A DNA stretch of 64,000 bases from Limnohabitans sp. Rim11 (GCF_001269365.1 NZ_CXOM01000001.1:806090-870089), one strand, 5' to 3'; positions 1-9,835 are shown, counted from the stretch's first letter. Notes: generated by a model from the letters alone, not told the origin. Numbers and translations are program-made.

Positions 1-118
1 TACCAGGGCCAGACATCTCAACGATGTTGGCAATCTTGATATCTTGGGCTTGTGCCACGGCAGCACCTGCGGTGATGACGGTAGCCAATGCAATGCGGGT
101 CATTTTCTGAATAGACAT
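1..118 (-). CDS. ABC transporter substrate-binding protein, 5' end only
   Basis: The reverse strand opens at 118 with a Sec-type signal peptide (MSIQKMTRIALATVITAG followed by AAVAQAQ) and continues as DIKIANIVEMSGPG before leaving the window. A start resembling IKIANIVELSGPG after an AQA-type cleavage site is typical of periplasmic binding proteins of branched-chain amino acid or aromatic acid ABC importers (peripla_BP_6 / LivK family). Only about 39 residues are visible, so substrate and exact family are inference. It is divergent from the IclR-family gene at 334, so the repeats between them may control both. Confidence 0.6.
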   Translation of the reverse strand, partial: MSIQKMTRIALATVITAGAAVAQAQDIKIANIVEMSGPG

Positions 119-270
119 AGTTTCTTTTCCTTGAGTCTGAAATACCAGGCCAACAGATGACCTAGCGCTGAGTGAACACAGGGTTGCGATATGTGTGAAA
201 GCAACTGAAGTGAGCAACCTTGGACTGTACCCATTGCAACTTGAAAATTGCGATTTTTAGTCAGTCAAAA

Positions 271-309
271 GTGCGATGAACGAACTTATTTGTGCGATGA
301 TCGACCTAA
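271..309. promoter_or_regulatory. tandem direct repeats, probable IclR-family operator
   Basis: Two near-identical 18-bp units, GTGCGATGAACGAACTTA at 271-288 and GTGCGATGATCGACCTAA at 292-309, start 21 bp apart, about two helical turns. They lie between the divergent transporter gene and the IclR-family gene, ending 24 bp before the TTG start. The core TGTGCGATGATCGA is the reverse complement of the type of motif bound by PcaR/PcaU/PobR regulators (remembered consensus). A weaker TTGCGAT lies about 25 bp further upstream. Confidence 0.6.
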
Positions 310-333
310 TTTAGGGTAAATAGGGGGTCTGAA

Positions 334-1131
334 TTGAAAATTGGTTTGACCAAAAGCAAAGCAAGCTCATTCGAACCCTTGTTAGCGCGTGATTGGATTG
401 CAGGTTTAGAGCGGGGCTTGGCTGTCATTGAGGCCTTTGACGAAAATCACTCGCGCATGACTGCGCAGCAAGTCGGCGAACGTTGTGGGCTTTCACGCAC
501 AGCAGCCAGAAGGTATTTGTTGACTTTGCAACATTTGGGCTATGTGAGCGGAGACACCAAACAGTTTTGGTTAACGCCCCGCATCATGCGTTTAGGACAA
601 TCTTATTTGGCATCCGCAAGATTGCCACGCATCGCGCAGCCCGTTTTGCAAAGGGTCTCGGCCAGCTTGCAAGAAGTGGTGTACTTGGCGGTGCTAGATG
701 CAGGGGAGGTTGTGTATGTCTCGCGAAACGGCCCCAACCGCGCCATGAGTTCTGGTTTTGTCTTGGGCGCTCGTGTACCGGGGCACGTGACTTCTGCCGG
801 CATGTTGATGCTGGCCAATTTGCCTGAGCCTCAATTAGAGCAATGGTTTGCTACACACAGGTTGCCGGCGTACACGCCTTACACCATCGCCAACCCAGAA
901 GATTTAAGAACGGAACTCAAGCGCATCCGACGTCAAGGCTGGTCTTTGTCTGAGCAGCAATTTGATTTGGCTTTCAGGGGTATTGCGGTGCCAATCAAAG
1001 ATTTGCGCGGCGATTTGTGTGGCGCACTCAGTGTGTTGATGCCGATCCAAGGGGAAAGTTCGGAGGCTGTGGTCAAGCGCATCGTCCCGGTCTTGCAAGA
1101 GGCTGCGCAATCCTTGCGCAACCTCATTTGA
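334..1131 (+). CDS. IclR-family transcriptional regulator (PcaR/PobR-like)
   Basis: A 265-aa protein with an N-terminal winged helix-turn-helix (about residues 22-85, with TAQQVGERCGLSRTAARRYL as the recognition region) and a C-terminal IclR effector-binding domain (about 95-262). The family includes activators and repressors of protocatechuate, 4-hydroxybenzoate and related catabolic genes. TTG is used as start, preceded by GGGGG about 7 nt upstream; no ATG lies near. It is divergent from a binding-protein gene, and direct repeats in the spacer look like its operator. The effector cannot be read from the sequence. It is probably unrelated to photosynthesis and marks the left border of the photosynthesis cluster. 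Confidence 0.85.
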   Translation: MKIGLTKSKASSFEPLLARDWIAGLERGLAVIEAFDENHSRMTAQQVGERCGLSRTAARRYLLTLQHLGYVSGDTKQFWLTPRIMRLGQSYLASARLPRIAQPVLQRVSASLQEVVYLAVLDAGEVVYVSRNGPNRAMSSGFVLGARVPGHVTSAGMLMLANLPEPQLEQWFATHRLPAYTPYTIANPEDLRTELKRIRRQGWSLSEQQFDLAFRGIAVPIKDLRGDLCGALSVLMPIQGESSEAVVKRIVPVLQEAAQSLRNLI

Positions 1132-1135
1132 ATGC

Positions 1136-2464
1136 TTATAAATCTTTCAGACCTTGGTGAATTTTTTGAATCATTCGCCAGCTGAAAAACAGAACGATGG
1201 GTGTGCTAAATCCAGCCAATATTTCTGGATTCACATTGATGCCGGAAGCCTTCATGGCTTTGCCCAAATAAAGCACCAAGCTCACCACATAGTAGGTAAT
1301 CGCGGCAATCGACAAACCCTCCACCGTGGTTTGCAGTCTGAGTTGTAAGGCCTGACCGCGTGTGAGTTTTTCTAACAGCTGTTGGTTCTGCGCCTCTGCC
1401 GCAATTTCAACCCGGGTACGAAGCAATGCACTGGCTCTGGCCACCCGCTCAGCCAAGGCAGACAAGCGAATAGAGGTGGCATTGACGGTGGCCATGGCAG
1501 GGGCCAATCGGCGTTGCATAAATTCGCCCAAAGTCTGAATGCCAGACAAAGGCCTCTCGCGCATCTCAGAAATTCGTTCACGCACAATAGCGTCGTAGGC
1601 GCGTGCAGCACTGAACCTGTAGCTGTTTTCTGCGGTGGTACTTTCAACTTGCGCCGCCAAGCTGGCAAGACTGCTAAGCAGTACCTCGTCGCTGTCTGTA
1701 TTGGCCTCTAGTTTGGCCGTGATGTTGACCAAGGCTTTCTCTGTTTCTGACAGCTTGCCCGACAACTTTTTTGCCACGGGCAAACTCAGCAAAGACATGA
1801 TGCGATAGGTCTCGAGCTCTAACAAGCGCTGAGCAATACGGCCCGCTCTGTTTTCAGAAGTTTCAGGCGACGCCAAGATCAGCATCCTGATAAAGCCATC
1901 GTCGCCAATTCGCAAATTGGTAATCAAGTGAGAATGTGATTGATCTCCGGCGGTGCGGCCCATCTTGGAGCCAATCACGGTGCCTTCTCCCAGCCATTGT
2001 TTCGATTTGTAAATGGCATCGGGGTCGTCCATGCCCTCGTTCAGCATGGCCAACTGAATGGCGGTAATGGTTTTGCCTGGAATGGCGCGCAGCCAATCAA
2101 TGCCGGTGGCCACATGAGCTGCCAGCTCAGGCAGTTTGCTGCCCCACTTGGCGTGTTCGGGCAGTGCTTGAACGATGGTGTAGCGCGTGAACTCGGTGTG
2201 TCTTTCCCATATCAGCTTGCAGTTGCTGCACTGAAGTTGCAAGAAGTTGCCCTTCAATTGATCTAACTCTAAATTTTGGTGGCCGGACAACTTCTGCAAA
2301 TGCGCAAGTTCGTCTGCAAGGCTGACCCCCGAATTGAGTACCGCCACATAAACAATCAAAGCGGGCAGCTTGAAGGTGGCTGAGGGCCGGGTGTGAATTT
2401 CGTTGTGCAACACCAAGCGTTGATCGTCGTTGGCTGGCAAATACACAGAATTTGGTTGGTTCAT
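1136..2464 (-). CDS. DUF3422 family membrane-anchored protein
   Basis: A 442-aa protein with the N-terminal LHNEIHTRPSATF motif characteristic of DUF3422. The central part is helical, and two hydrophobic segments lie at the C-terminus (about 385-405 and 412-432), giving a membrane-anchored protein with most of its mass in the cytoplasm. The stop lies 5 nt from the stop of the convergent IclR gene. Its function is unknown. Its start lies about 60 bp from the first crtE regulatory palindrome on the other strand, so its promoter shares that intergenic region. Confidence 0.85.
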   Translation of the reverse strand: MNQPNSVYLPANDDQRLVLHNEIHTRPSATFKLPALIVYVAVLNSGVSLADELAHLQKLSGHQNLELDQLKGNFLQLQCSNCKLIWERHTEFTRYTIVQALPEHAKWGSKLPELAAHVATGIDWLRAIPGKTITAIQLAMLNEGMDDPDAIYKSKQWLGEGTVIGSKMGRTAGDQSHSHLITNLRIGDDGFIRMLILASPETSENRAGRIAQRLLELETYRIMSLLSLPVAKKLSGKLSETEKALVNITAKLEANTDSDEVLLSSLASLAAQVESTTAENSYRFSAARAYDAIVRERISEMRERPLSGIQTLGEFMQRRLAPAMATVNATSIRLSALAERVARASALLRTRVEIAAEAQNQQLLEKLTRGQALQLRLQTTVEGLSIAAITYYVVSLVLYLGKAMKASGINVNPEILAGFSTPIVLFFSWRMIQKIHQGLKDL

Positions 2465-2525
2465 AGGTGTCTCTCAGGCATAGCACTCACTGTATAGGAC
2501 CCGTTTTAAGTAAAAACAGGTTTAG

Positions 2526-2569
2526 TGTCAACATGTATTGACAATTATCAATGTATTGATATATTGACA
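2526..2569 (+). promoter_or_regulatory. tandem PpsR/CrtJ boxes and crtE promoter
   Basis: Two perfect TGT-N12-ACA palindromes, TGTCAACATGTATTGACA (2526-2543) and TGTATTGATATATTGACA (2552-2569), are separated by 8 bp. A TTGACA hexamer (2538-2543) and TATATT (2560-2565) with 16-bp spacing form a sigma-70-like promoter inside the two boxes, so bound repressor would block RNA polymerase. Paired palindromes 8 bp apart are the known cooperative arrangement of CrtJ at the Rhodobacter bchC promoter. Confidence 0.88.
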
Positions 2570-2614
2570 TCTTAATCTGTCACTTTTTCTTGACGGATTC
2601 CTCCCGGGGGTGTC

Positions 2615-3568
2615 ATGAGTCTATTAACAAGAGCCGAAGAAGCGCTGAAGTCCCATTTTGAGGCTGCGGCTGGCGTGGGCGCACCCCAAAGGTTGCAGGC
2701 TGCCATGGCACATGCGATTTTTTCGGGTGGCGCGAGAATTCGCCCTCAGCTGTGCATGGCTGTAGCCACGGCCTGTGGCGACGATGCCCCAGAGCTGACC
2801 AACGCGGCTGCAGTGGCCTTGGAATTCATGCACTGCGCCTCCTTGGTGCATGACGACATGCCCACCTTTGACAACGCCGATTTTCGGCGTGGTCAGCCCA
2901 CAGTTCACAAAGCCTTTTCTGAGCCGCTGGCGCTCTTAACCGGCGATGGCTTGATCGTCATGGCGTATCAAGTTTTGTTACAAGCCGGGCGCCCCTATCC
3001 CGAGCGTTTGATCGAATTGATGGACAACCTCTCTAGGGGTGTGGGTCTGCCCAACGGCATTGTGGCGGGACAGGCTTGGGAATGCGAAACCACGGCCGAT
3101 TTGGGTCAGTATCAGCGTGCCAAAACAGGTGCCTTGTTTGTTTCTGCCACCTGCGCTGGCGCCATTGCCAGTGGACAAGCACATGAGCCTTGGGCGCCCT
3201 TAGGTGCTTACCTGGGCGAGGCCTATCAGGTGGCCGATGACATTCGAGATGTGCTGGGTGATGTGGCCAGTTTAGGCAAACCTGCCGGGCAAGATGTCTT
3301 GAATGCCAGGCCCAGTTCGGCCCAGGCCTTGGGTCTTGAGGGCGCCATCAAACATTTCGACAGCTTGATTGCCAGGGCAGGGGATTCAATTCCAGACTGC
3401 AGCAGCCGCGACATGTTGAGGCAGTTGGTTTTGATGGAGTCAGAGAGACTGGTTCCCAAATCCATGTGCGATGGTTATCGCAAGCGGGCAGGTAAGTTGA
3501 AGGTTGAAAAAACCAAGGGAGCCACGCGCGTTTCCGGTGCTCCCAACGTGTCCAACTTGCCCCGCTAA
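2615..3568 (+). CDS. crtE: geranylgeranyl diphosphate synthase CrtE
   Basis: A 317-aa polyprenyl synthetase that condenses isopentenyl diphosphate units to geranylgeranyl diphosphate, the precursor of both carotenoids and the bacteriochlorophyll tail. The first Asp-rich motif is DDMPTFD (80-86) and the second is DDIRD (208-212). The region KAFSEPLALLTGDGL is typical of the short-chain trans-isoprenyl synthases. The start is preceded by GGGGGTGTC. It is the first gene of the rightward crtEF-bchCXYZ-puf transcription unit and has two PpsR boxes directly upstream. Its place next to crtF and bchC, 1.3 kb away, supports CrtE rather than the housekeeping IspA. Confidence 0.92.
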   Translation: MSLLTRAEEALKSHFEAAAGVGAPQRLQAAMAHAIFSGGARIRPQLCMAVATACGDDAPELTNAAAVALEFMHCASLVHDDMPTFDNADFRRGQPTVHKAFSEPLALLTGDGLIVMAYQVLLQAGRPYPERLIELMDNLSRGVGLPNGIVAGQAWECETTADLGQYQRAKTGALFVSATCAGAIASGQAHEPWAPLGAYLGEAYQVADDIRDVLGDVASLGKPAGQDVLNARPSSAQALGLEGAIKHFDSLIARAGDSIPDCSSRDMLRQLVLMESERLVPKSMCDGYRKRAGKLKVEKTKGATRVSGAPNVSNLPR

Positions 3569-3582
3569 CCAGGACCGATGCA

Positions 3583-4770
3583 ATGAATCAAAACCTGGAT
3601 CTGGCCACACTGCCTACCAGCCTGAAGGCTGGCAATTCTTGGCATGACAGGTTTTCGCAATGGCTTGAACGCCTCTATGCCAGCCCCAAACTTTACAGTT
3701 TTTCGCTGACCAATCCCTTCACGCGTTGGGTGACTCGCAGACGCACACAAAAGCTGTTTGACCTGATGGCTGGCTTCGTGCACACCCAAGTCATGCTGGG
3801 TTGTATTCGCTTGAATTTGTTCAAGATGTTGCACCAAGCACCAGCAGATTTAAAACAAATTGCACAGCGCGTGAACATGCCCGAGCCTGTTTTGCAGCGC
3901 TTGTTGTTGTCTGCCGTTTCCTTGGGTTTGCTGGAGTACCGAAGCCAATCGCGTTTTGGTTTAGGACCCTTGGGCGTGCCTTTGGCAACGCACGATGGCA
4001 TTGCCGCCATGATTGAGCACAACCACCTGCTGTATGCCGACATGCAAGACCCTTTGGGCTTCTTGAGCAACGCCTGGCAGGGCAGCATGGCGGCTTACTG
4101 GCCCTATGCACACGATGCGCAAGCTGCCACCCGTGCTGCGCAAGACAAGTTCAGCCGATATTCCGATTTGATGGCCGCCTCACAAGGTTTTGTGGTGGAA
4201 GAAATTCTGTCGACTTATTTCTTTGGTGAGCACCAATGTGTGTTGGACGTGGGGGCAGGCAAGGGCCGGTTTGCTTGTGACATGGCCGCCCATGCGCCGC
4301 ATTTGCAAGTGAAGTTGTTTGATCTGCCGCCCGTTTTGGAGCTGGCTAAAAACAATGTTCAGCAGCGCGGCATGAGCGATCGGATGAGCTTTTACCCAGG
4401 TAGTTTTTTGCATGACGAATTGCCCAAGGGTGCCGATTTGGTGACCCTGGTTCGCGTGGCGCATGACCATCCCGATGACGTTGTCAAACAGCTGCTGCAA
4501 AAAATTCATGCAGCCCTGCCTTTGGGCGGTGTGTTGCTGCTGGCAGAGCCCATGGCGCAAACCCTGTCCGAGTCCTATTCAGGCCCTACGCAATCGGACG
4601 CGTATTTCCATTTTTATTTGCTGGCCATGGGCGCGGGTCGACTGCGTACACCCGAAGAAATCATGCATTTGATGGCAGAGGCCGGATTTGGCCAGATTGA
4701 GCACTTGCCCAACGCCATGCCTATCCATGCCCAGCTGATTGTGGGTAGAAAGTCTAAGTGTTTACCCTAA
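3583..4770 (+). CDS. crtF: demethylspheroidene (hydroxyneurosporene) O-methyltransferase CrtF
   Basis: A 395-aa SAM-dependent methyltransferase of the plant O-methyltransferase type, with an N-terminal winged-helix dimerisation part (about 60-190) and a C-terminal Rossmann domain. Motif I is VLDVGAGKG (220-228). It methylates the tertiary hydroxyl of 1-hydroxy carotenoids in the spheroidene/spirilloxanthin branch. It begins 15 nt after crtE. Its last codons and stop lie within the first PpsR palindrome of the bchC promoter (4759-4776), so coding and operator constraints coincide there. Confidence 0.92.
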   Translation: MNQNLDLATLPTSLKAGNSWHDRFSQWLERLYASPKLYSFSLTNPFTRWVTRRRTQKLFDLMAGFVHTQVMLGCIRLNLFKMLHQAPADLKQIAQRVNMPEPVLQRLLLSAVSLGLLEYRSQSRFGLGPLGVPLATHDGIAAMIEHNHLLYADMQDPLGFLSNAWQGSMAAYWPYAHDAQAATRAAQDKFSRYSDLMAASQGFVVEEILSTYFFGEHQCVLDVGAGKGRFACDMAAHAPHLQVKLFDLPPVLELAKNNVQQRGMSDRMSFYPGSFLHDELPKGADLVTLVRVAHDHPDDVVKQLLQKIHAALPLGGVLLLAEPMAQTLSESYSGPTQSDAYFHFYLLAMGAGRLRTPEEIMHLMAEAGFGQIEHLPNAMPIHAQLIVGRKSKCLP

Positions 4771-4802
4771 TAAACATCGTAATATGTAAATCTAATTTGA
4801 CA
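4759..4802 (+). promoter_or_regulatory. tandem PpsR/CrtJ boxes before bchC
   Basis: TGTTTACCCTAATAAACA (4759-4776) and TGTAAATCTAATTTGACA (4785-4802) both fit TGT-N12-ACA and are spaced by 8 bp, the spacing described for the Rhodobacter bchC promoter. The first box contains the crtF stop codon (4768-4770). bchC starts 29 bp after the second box. A TTGACA hexamer ends the second box, but no convincing -10 element is seen at standard distance. Confidence 0.87.
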
Positions 4803-4831
4803 CAAATTGATGTAACGCAAAGAATACACAC

Positions 4832-5785
4832 ATGAAAGCCACCGCAGTCGTTTTTAACAACCCCAAGCAATTGTCGCTTCAGGCGCTTGACTTGCCTTCT
4901 TTGCAGGATGGACAAGTGGAAGTGGCTGTTCAATACAGTGGTATCAGCACGGGCACAGAGCGCATGTTGTGGGATGGCAGCATGCCTCCATTTCCAGGTA
5001 TGGGCTATCCCTTGGTGCCAGGCTACGAAACAGTCGGTCAAGTGGTGAAGGCCCCTGCAGGCGCCAAGCTCAAAGAAGGCCAAACGGTGTTTGTGCCGGG
5101 GGCCAATTGCTTCACGGGTGTGCGCAGCTTGTTTGGTGGTGCTGCTTCACGCTTGGTGGTGTCGGATCAAAAAATTCTGCCGGTGGCCAATGAGTTGGGC
5201 AGTGATGCTGTGCTGTTTGCATTGGCGGCCACGGCATATCACGCGGTTTCTGGTGGTGGCAATCAAGAACCCTACAACCCACCCGATTTGATCATTGGCC
5301 ATGGTGTCATGGGTCGCTTGTTGGCGCGCCTGACTGTGGCTGCAGGATTCCCACCGCCCACAGTTTGGGAAACCAACACCGAGCGTGCCAAGGGCGCTGA
5401 AGGCTACAACGTGATTCATCCTGATGATGACAGTCACAAGGCCTATCAGGCTATTTACGACGTCAGCGGTGACGCCTCCTTGCTCGACAAATTGATCCAA
5501 AGAATCCGCCCTGGTGGCGAAGTGGTTCTGGCTGGTTTTTACAAAGACGATTTGAAGTTTGCCTACGCGCCCGCCTTCATGCGTGAAGCTCGCATTCGCG
5601 TGGCAGCCGAATGGAAACGTCCCGATTTATTGGCTGTCAATGAATTGGTCAACAACGGACAACTTTCACTCAAAGGTTTGGTCACACATGTCCAAACCTC
5701 AAACTCTGCCACCGTTGCGTATGAGACCGCGTTCGGTGATGTTTCTTGTCTCAAGATGGTCCTTGATTGGAGCGCACACGCATGA
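4832..5785 (+). CDS. bchC: 3-hydroxyethyl bacteriochlorophyllide a dehydrogenase BchC
   Basis: A 317-aa medium-chain dehydrogenase/reductase-like protein. The N-terminal GroES-like part contains YSGISTGTERMLWDG, and the Rossmann dinucleotide site is around DLIIGHGVMGRLLARL (about residues 152-167). It oxidises the 3-hydroxyethyl group to the 3-acetyl group of bacteriochlorophyllide a. Its stop overlaps the bchX start (ATGA), and it leads the bchCXYZ block controlled by tandem PpsR boxes. Confidence 0.93.
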   Translation: MKATAVVFNNPKQLSLQALDLPSLQDGQVEVAVQYSGISTGTERMLWDGSMPPFPGMGYPLVPGYETVGQVVKAPAGAKLKEGQTVFVPGANCFTGVRSLFGGAASRLVVSDQKILPVANELGSDAVLFALAATAYHAVSGGGNQEPYNPPDLIIGHGVMGRLLARLTVAAGFPPPTVWETNTERAKGAEGYNVIHPDDDSHKAYQAIYDVSGDASLLDKLIQRIRPGGEVVLAGFYKDDLKFAYAPAFMREARIRVAAEWKRPDLLAVNELVNNGQLSLKGLVTHVQTSNSATVAYETAFGDVSCLKMVLDWSAHA

Positions 5786-6789
5786 ACACACAAACTACCA
5801 CCGAGCACACCGTTCAATTTGTTGATCGACTTCGCAGTGAGGCCTCAGAACCTCTGGAGCCCATCAGCACCAAAGAGGTGACCAAGGAAACTCAAATCAT
5901 TGCCATCTACGGCAAAGGCGGTATTGGTAAAAGTTTCACGCTGGCCAACCTGAGTTACATGATGGCGCAGCAGGGCAAAAAAGTTTTGCTCATTGGCTGC
6001 GATCCCAAAAGCGATACCACCAGCTTGTTGTTTGGTGGCAAGGCTTGCCCCACCATCATTGAAACCTCTTCACGTTTGAAACTGGCCGGTCAAGCCGTCA
6101 GCATCAGCGACGTGTGCTTCAAGCGCGATGGCGTGTTTGCCATGGAGTTGGGTGGCCCAGAAGTGGGTCGTGGCTGTGGTGGTCGCGGCATCATTCACGG
6201 TTTTGAAACGCTTGAAAAATTAGGCTTCCACGATTGGGGCTTTGACTATGTGTTGCTCGACTTTTTGGGCGACGTGGTGTGCGGTGGCTTTGGTTTGCCT
6301 ATTGCCCGCGACATGTGCCAAAAAGTAATTGTGGTGGGCAGCAACGACTTGCAGTCCTTGTATGTGGCCAACAACGTTTGCTCTGCCGTGGAGTACTTCC
6401 GCAAGTTGGGTGGCAATGTGGGCGTGGCCGGTATGGTGATTAACAAAGACGATGGCACTGGCGAAGCGCAAGCCTTTGCCGCCAACGCCGGCATTCCAGT
6501 GTTGGCAGCAATTCCTGCCAACGAAGACATTCGCCGCAAGAGTGCCAGCTACGAAATCATTGGCAAGCCCGACAGTGAGTGGGGCTCCTTGTTTGCTGAC
6601 TTGGCCAAGAACGTGGCTGAAGCACCACCGATGCGTCCAAAACCACAAACTCAGGATGAGCTGTTAGGTTTGTTCAGCGCCGACACCGTTGGTCGCAACG
6701 TGGTGTTGGAACCTGCCACCTTGTTTGACATGGTGGGCAAAAACGAAGTCATCAAGCCCAGCCTCGAAGTTATTTACGACCAGGCCTAA
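5782..6789 (+). CDS. bchX: chlorophyllide a reductase iron protein BchX
   Basis: A 335-aa NifH-like ATPase of chlorophyllide a oxidoreductase. The P-loop GKGGIGKS is at residues 44-51. The two Cys clusters that hold the intersubunit [4Fe-4S] are in GRGCGGRG and DVVCGGFG. It passes electrons to BchYZ for reduction of the C7=C8 bond. The start chosen is the ATG at 5782 overlapping the bchC stop; a frame open 15 nt further upstream would lie wholly within bchC. bchY follows after 5 nt. Confidence 0.95.
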   Translation: MNTQTTTEHTVQFVDRLRSEASEPLEPISTKEVTKETQIIAIYGKGGIGKSFTLANLSYMMAQQGKKVLLIGCDPKSDTTSLLFGGKACPTIIETSSRLKLAGQAVSISDVCFKRDGVFAMELGGPEVGRGCGGRGIIHGFETLEKLGFHDWGFDYVLLDFLGDVVCGGFGLPIARDMCQKVIVVGSNDLQSLYVANNVCSAVEYFRKLGGNVGVAGMVINKDDGTGEAQAFAANAGIPVLAAIPANEDIRRKSASYEIIGKPDSEWGSLFADLAKNVAEAPPMRPKPQTQDELLGLFSADTVGRNVVLEPATLFDMVGKNEVIKPSLEVIYDQA

Positions 6790-6794
6790 GCACC

Positions 6795-8342
6795 ATGGCA
6801 CGTACCATCCCTATTCAAGCTGTGCCTGCCCAAGCAGCGCAGGCGCCTGCAGATGGCTTAGGCTGTCATGCGGGTGCAGACCAAATGCTGGAAGCTGCTC
6901 GCAGCGCTGGCAAGTCAGAGGTGCTGGACCAATACGCCAAAGACTATCCCCGTAAAGCCGATGCGGGCCCGCACGATCAACCGCAAAGCATGTGCCCAGC
7001 GTTTGGCTCATTGCGCGTTGGTTTGCGCATGAAGCGCACCGCCACTATTTTGTCGGGCTCTGCATGTTGTGTGTATGGACTCACATTCACATCGCATTTT
7101 TATGGCGCCCGCCGCAGTGTGGGCTATGTGCCCTTCAACTCCGAAACACTGGTCACTGGCAAACTGTTTGAAGACATTCGCGAAGCAGTGCATGCTGAAG
7201 CCGATCCCAACAAAGTTGACACCGTGGTAATCATCAACTTGTGCGTCCCCACCGCCAGTGGTGTGCCGCTTCAGTTGTTACCCAAAGAGATCAACGGCGT
7301 CCGCATTATTGGCATCGATGTGCCAGGCTTTGGTGTACCCACACATGCAGAAGCCAAAGATGTGTTGGCTGGCGCCATGCTCAAGTACGCACGTGAAGAG
7401 GTCATGAATGGCCCTGTGGCGTCGCCTAAGGGTGGACGATCAGCAGTGCCTACAGTGGCCTTGCTGGGTGAAATGTTCCCTGCCGATCCCGTCATCATTG
7501 GTCAAATGCTGGCGCCGATGGGCTTGGCCGCAGGTCCTGTTGTGCCTACCAGAGAATGGCGCGAACTGTATGCGGCGCTTGACTGCTCAGTAGCTGCTGC
7601 AATCCATCCGTTTTACACCGCCAGTGTGCGTGAGTTCCAAGCAGCAGGTCGTCCCGTTGTTGGTTCTGCACCTGTGGGTTTAGAAGGCACGCAAGACTGG
7701 TTGCAAAACATTGGTATTTCGGCTGGTATTGCCCAAGACCAAATTGATGCCGCACGCAATCAACAACTGGGCGCCATGCGCGGCTTGTTGTCGCAAAAGC
7801 CCATCAAGGGTCGCATCACGCTCAGTGGCTATGAAGGCTCTGAGTTGTTGGTGGCCCGATTGCTGGTGGAGTGCGGTGCCGACCTGCGCTACGTTGGCTC
7901 GGCTTGCCCCGCCACACCTTGGAATGAACACGACAGGCAATGGTTGGCAGCACACGGTGTGCAAGTGCAAATGCGCGCATCGCTTGAGCAAGACATGGCG
8001 GCCGTTCACGAGTTCCGCCCCGATTTGGCCATTGGCACCACGCCCTTGGTTCAAGCGGCCAAAGAACTCAGCATTCCTTCTTTGTATTTCACCAACCTAA
8101 TTTCTGCACGCCCCTTGATGGGTGTGGCAGGTGCGGGTTCATTGGTGCAAGTGGTGCAGTCTGCCATTGGCAACCAACACCGCTTTGACGAAATGAAAGC
8201 CTTCTTCGGTGAAGTGGGTTTAGGCCCGAACGCTGGCGTTTGGGAGTCTGTGCCTGTCGATCGCCCTGAGTTCAAAAAAGAAACTCGCCGCTTGCTTGAA
8301 AAGCAGATTCAAAAACGCAAATCGGAGGCGATGGGAACATGA
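6795..8342 (+). CDS. bchY: chlorophyllide a reductase subunit BchY
   Basis: A 515-aa NifD-like subunit of chlorophyllide a oxidoreductase. It carries conserved Cys residues for the catalytic [4Fe-4S] cluster ([44 protein letters not shown]). The Ala/Pro-rich first 25 residues are poorly conserved, so the exact start (ATG at 6795, without a strong ribosome site) is less sure than the gene. The stop overlaps the bchZ start by ATGA, suggesting coupled translation of the BchYZ heterodimer. Confidence 0.95.
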   Translation: MARTIPIQAVPAQAAQAPADGLGCHAGADQMLEAARSAGKSEVLDQYAKDYPRKADAGPHDQPQSMCPAFGSLRVGLRMKRTATILSGSACCVYGLTFTSHFYGARRSVGYVPFNSETLVTGKLFEDIREAVHAEADPNKVDTVVIINLCVPTASGVPLQLLPKEINGVRIIGIDVPGFGVPTHAEAKDVLAGAMLKYAREEVMNGPVASPKGGRSAVPTVALLGEMFPADPVIIGQMLAPMGLAAGPVVPTREWRELYAALDCSVAAAIHPFYTASVREFQAAGRPVVGSAPVGLEGTQDWLQNIGISAGIAQDQIDAARNQQLGAMRGLLSQKPIKGRITLSGYEGSELLVARLLVECGADLRYVGSACPATPWNEHDRQWLAAHGVQVQMRASLEQDMAAVHEFRPDLAIGTTPLVQAAKELSIPSLYFTNLISARPLMGVAGAGSLVQVVQSAIGNQHRFDEMKAFFGEVGLGPNAGVWESVPVDRPEFKKETRRLLEKQIQKRKSEAMGT

Positions 8343-9835
8343 GCGCCGTCAAGTCTCCTCTCATTTTGGACCATGACCGTGCAGGCGGTTATTGGGGCGC
8401 CGTGTATGTGTTCACCGCCATCAAAGGTTTGCAGGTGGTCATTGACGGCCCAGTCGGCTGCGAAAATTTGCCAGTCACCTCGGTGCTGCATTACACCGAT
8501 GGCTTGCCACCGCACGAGTTGCCCATTGTGGTGACGGGTTTGGCAGAAGAACAATTGGGCCGTGAAGGTACTGAAGGTTCCATGAAGCGTGCGCATGCCA
8601 CGCTAGACCCTGATTTGCCAGCTGTGGTGGTGACAGGCTCCATTGCCGAAATGATTGGTGGTGGCGTGACGCCAGAAGGCACCAACATTCAGCGCTTCTT
8701 GCCCCGTACCATTGACGAAGATCAGTGGCAGTGTGCCAACCGCGCCATGTATTGGTTGTGGAGCGAATATGGCCTGCGCAAAATTCCAGCACGCAAGCCT
8801 TTCAGTGAAAGACCTGCGGGCGAAAAGCCGCGTGTGAACATCATTGGTCCATCTTATGGCACCTTCAACAGTGCCAGTGATTTGGCAGAAATTCGCCGCT
8901 TAATCGAAGGCATTGGTGCCGAAGTCAACATGGTGTTCCCATTAGGAAGCCACTTGGCCGATGTGCCCAAACTGGCCGATGCCGATGTCAATGTTTGCAT
9001 GTACCGCGAGTTCGGCCGCATGCTGTGTGAAGCTTTAGAGCGCCCCTATTTGCAGGCGCCCATTGGCTTGCACACCACCACGCGTTTCCTGCGCAAGCTT
9101 GGGCAGATGCTCGAGATCGATCCCGAGCCCTTCATCGAACGAGAACGTCATACCACGCTCAAACCTCTTTGGGATCTATGGCGTTCGGTGACGCAGGACT
9201 TTTTCAGCACAGCCAGCTTTGCAGTGGTCGCAGGTGAGACCTACTCAAGAGGGCTGAAAAACTTTTTGGAAGCCGAGATGGGCTTGCCTTGCCGCTTCAG
9301 TGTGTCGCGCACAGCTGGCAACAAAACGGATAACGCCAAGGTGCGTGAGTTGGTGCACACCCAAACACCGCTGATTTTGTTTGGCAGCTACAACGAGCGC
9401 ATGTACATGAGCGAAATGGCAGGCCAAGGCCCCATGAAGCCCGCCTACATTCCTGCTTCGTTCCCTGGCGCCATCATTCGGCGCCATACCGGTACGCCAT
9501 TCATGGGTTACAGCGGTGCAACTTACCTGATTCAGGAAGTCTGCAACGCTTTGTTTGATGCCTTGTTCCATATTTTGCCCTTGGGCACCGACATGGACAA
9601 AGTGGAAGCCACCCAAGCCCGTGGCTTGGTCACGCCCAATGCCACATGGCAAGACGACGCACAAACCTTGCTGCGTGAATTGATTCAGCACCAACCCGTG
9701 TTAGTTCAGATCTCTGCCGCCAAACGTTTGCGTGATCAGTCAGAACAAATTTCTCGCATCACAGGCGGCGAAACCGTGACGCGTGAACATGTTGAAGCAG
9801 CGGGTCATGCCTTGGGCATGGGAGTCACTGCATGA
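8339..9835 (+). CDS. bchZ: chlorophyllide a reductase subunit BchZ
   Basis: A 498-aa NifK-like partner of BchY. It begins with [16 protein letters not shown], and the family Cys motif [16 protein letters not shown] holds part of the catalytic cluster. The C-terminal third contains the [16 protein letters not shown] segment typical of Bch/Chl reductase large subunits. It is translationally coupled to bchY. The puf genes start 148 bp downstream on the same strand, as in other purple bacteria, with no PpsR-type palindrome between. Confidence 0.95.
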   Translation: MSAVKSPLILDHDRAGGYWGAVYVFTAIKGLQVVIDGPVGCENLPVTSVLHYTDGLPPHELPIVVTGLAEEQLGREGTEGSMKRAHATLDPDLPAVVVTGSIAEMIGGGVTPEGTNIQRFLPRTIDEDQWQCANRAMYWLWSEYGLRKIPARKPFSERPAGEKPRVNIIGPSYGTFNSASDLAEIRRLIEGIGAEVNMVFPLGSHLADVPKLADADVNVCMYREFGRMLCEALERPYLQAPIGLHTTTRFLRKLGQMLEIDPEPFIERERHTTLKPLWDLWRSVTQDFFSTASFAVVAGETYSRGLKNFLEAEMGLPCRFSVSRTAGNKTDNAKVRELVHTQTPLILFGSYNERMYMSEMAGQGPMKPAYIPASFPGAIIRRHTGTPFMGYSGATYLIQEVCNALFDALFHILPLGTDMDKVEATQARGLVTPNATWQDDAQTLLRELIQHQPVLVQISAAKRLRDQSEQISRITGGETVTREHVEAAGHALGMGVTA

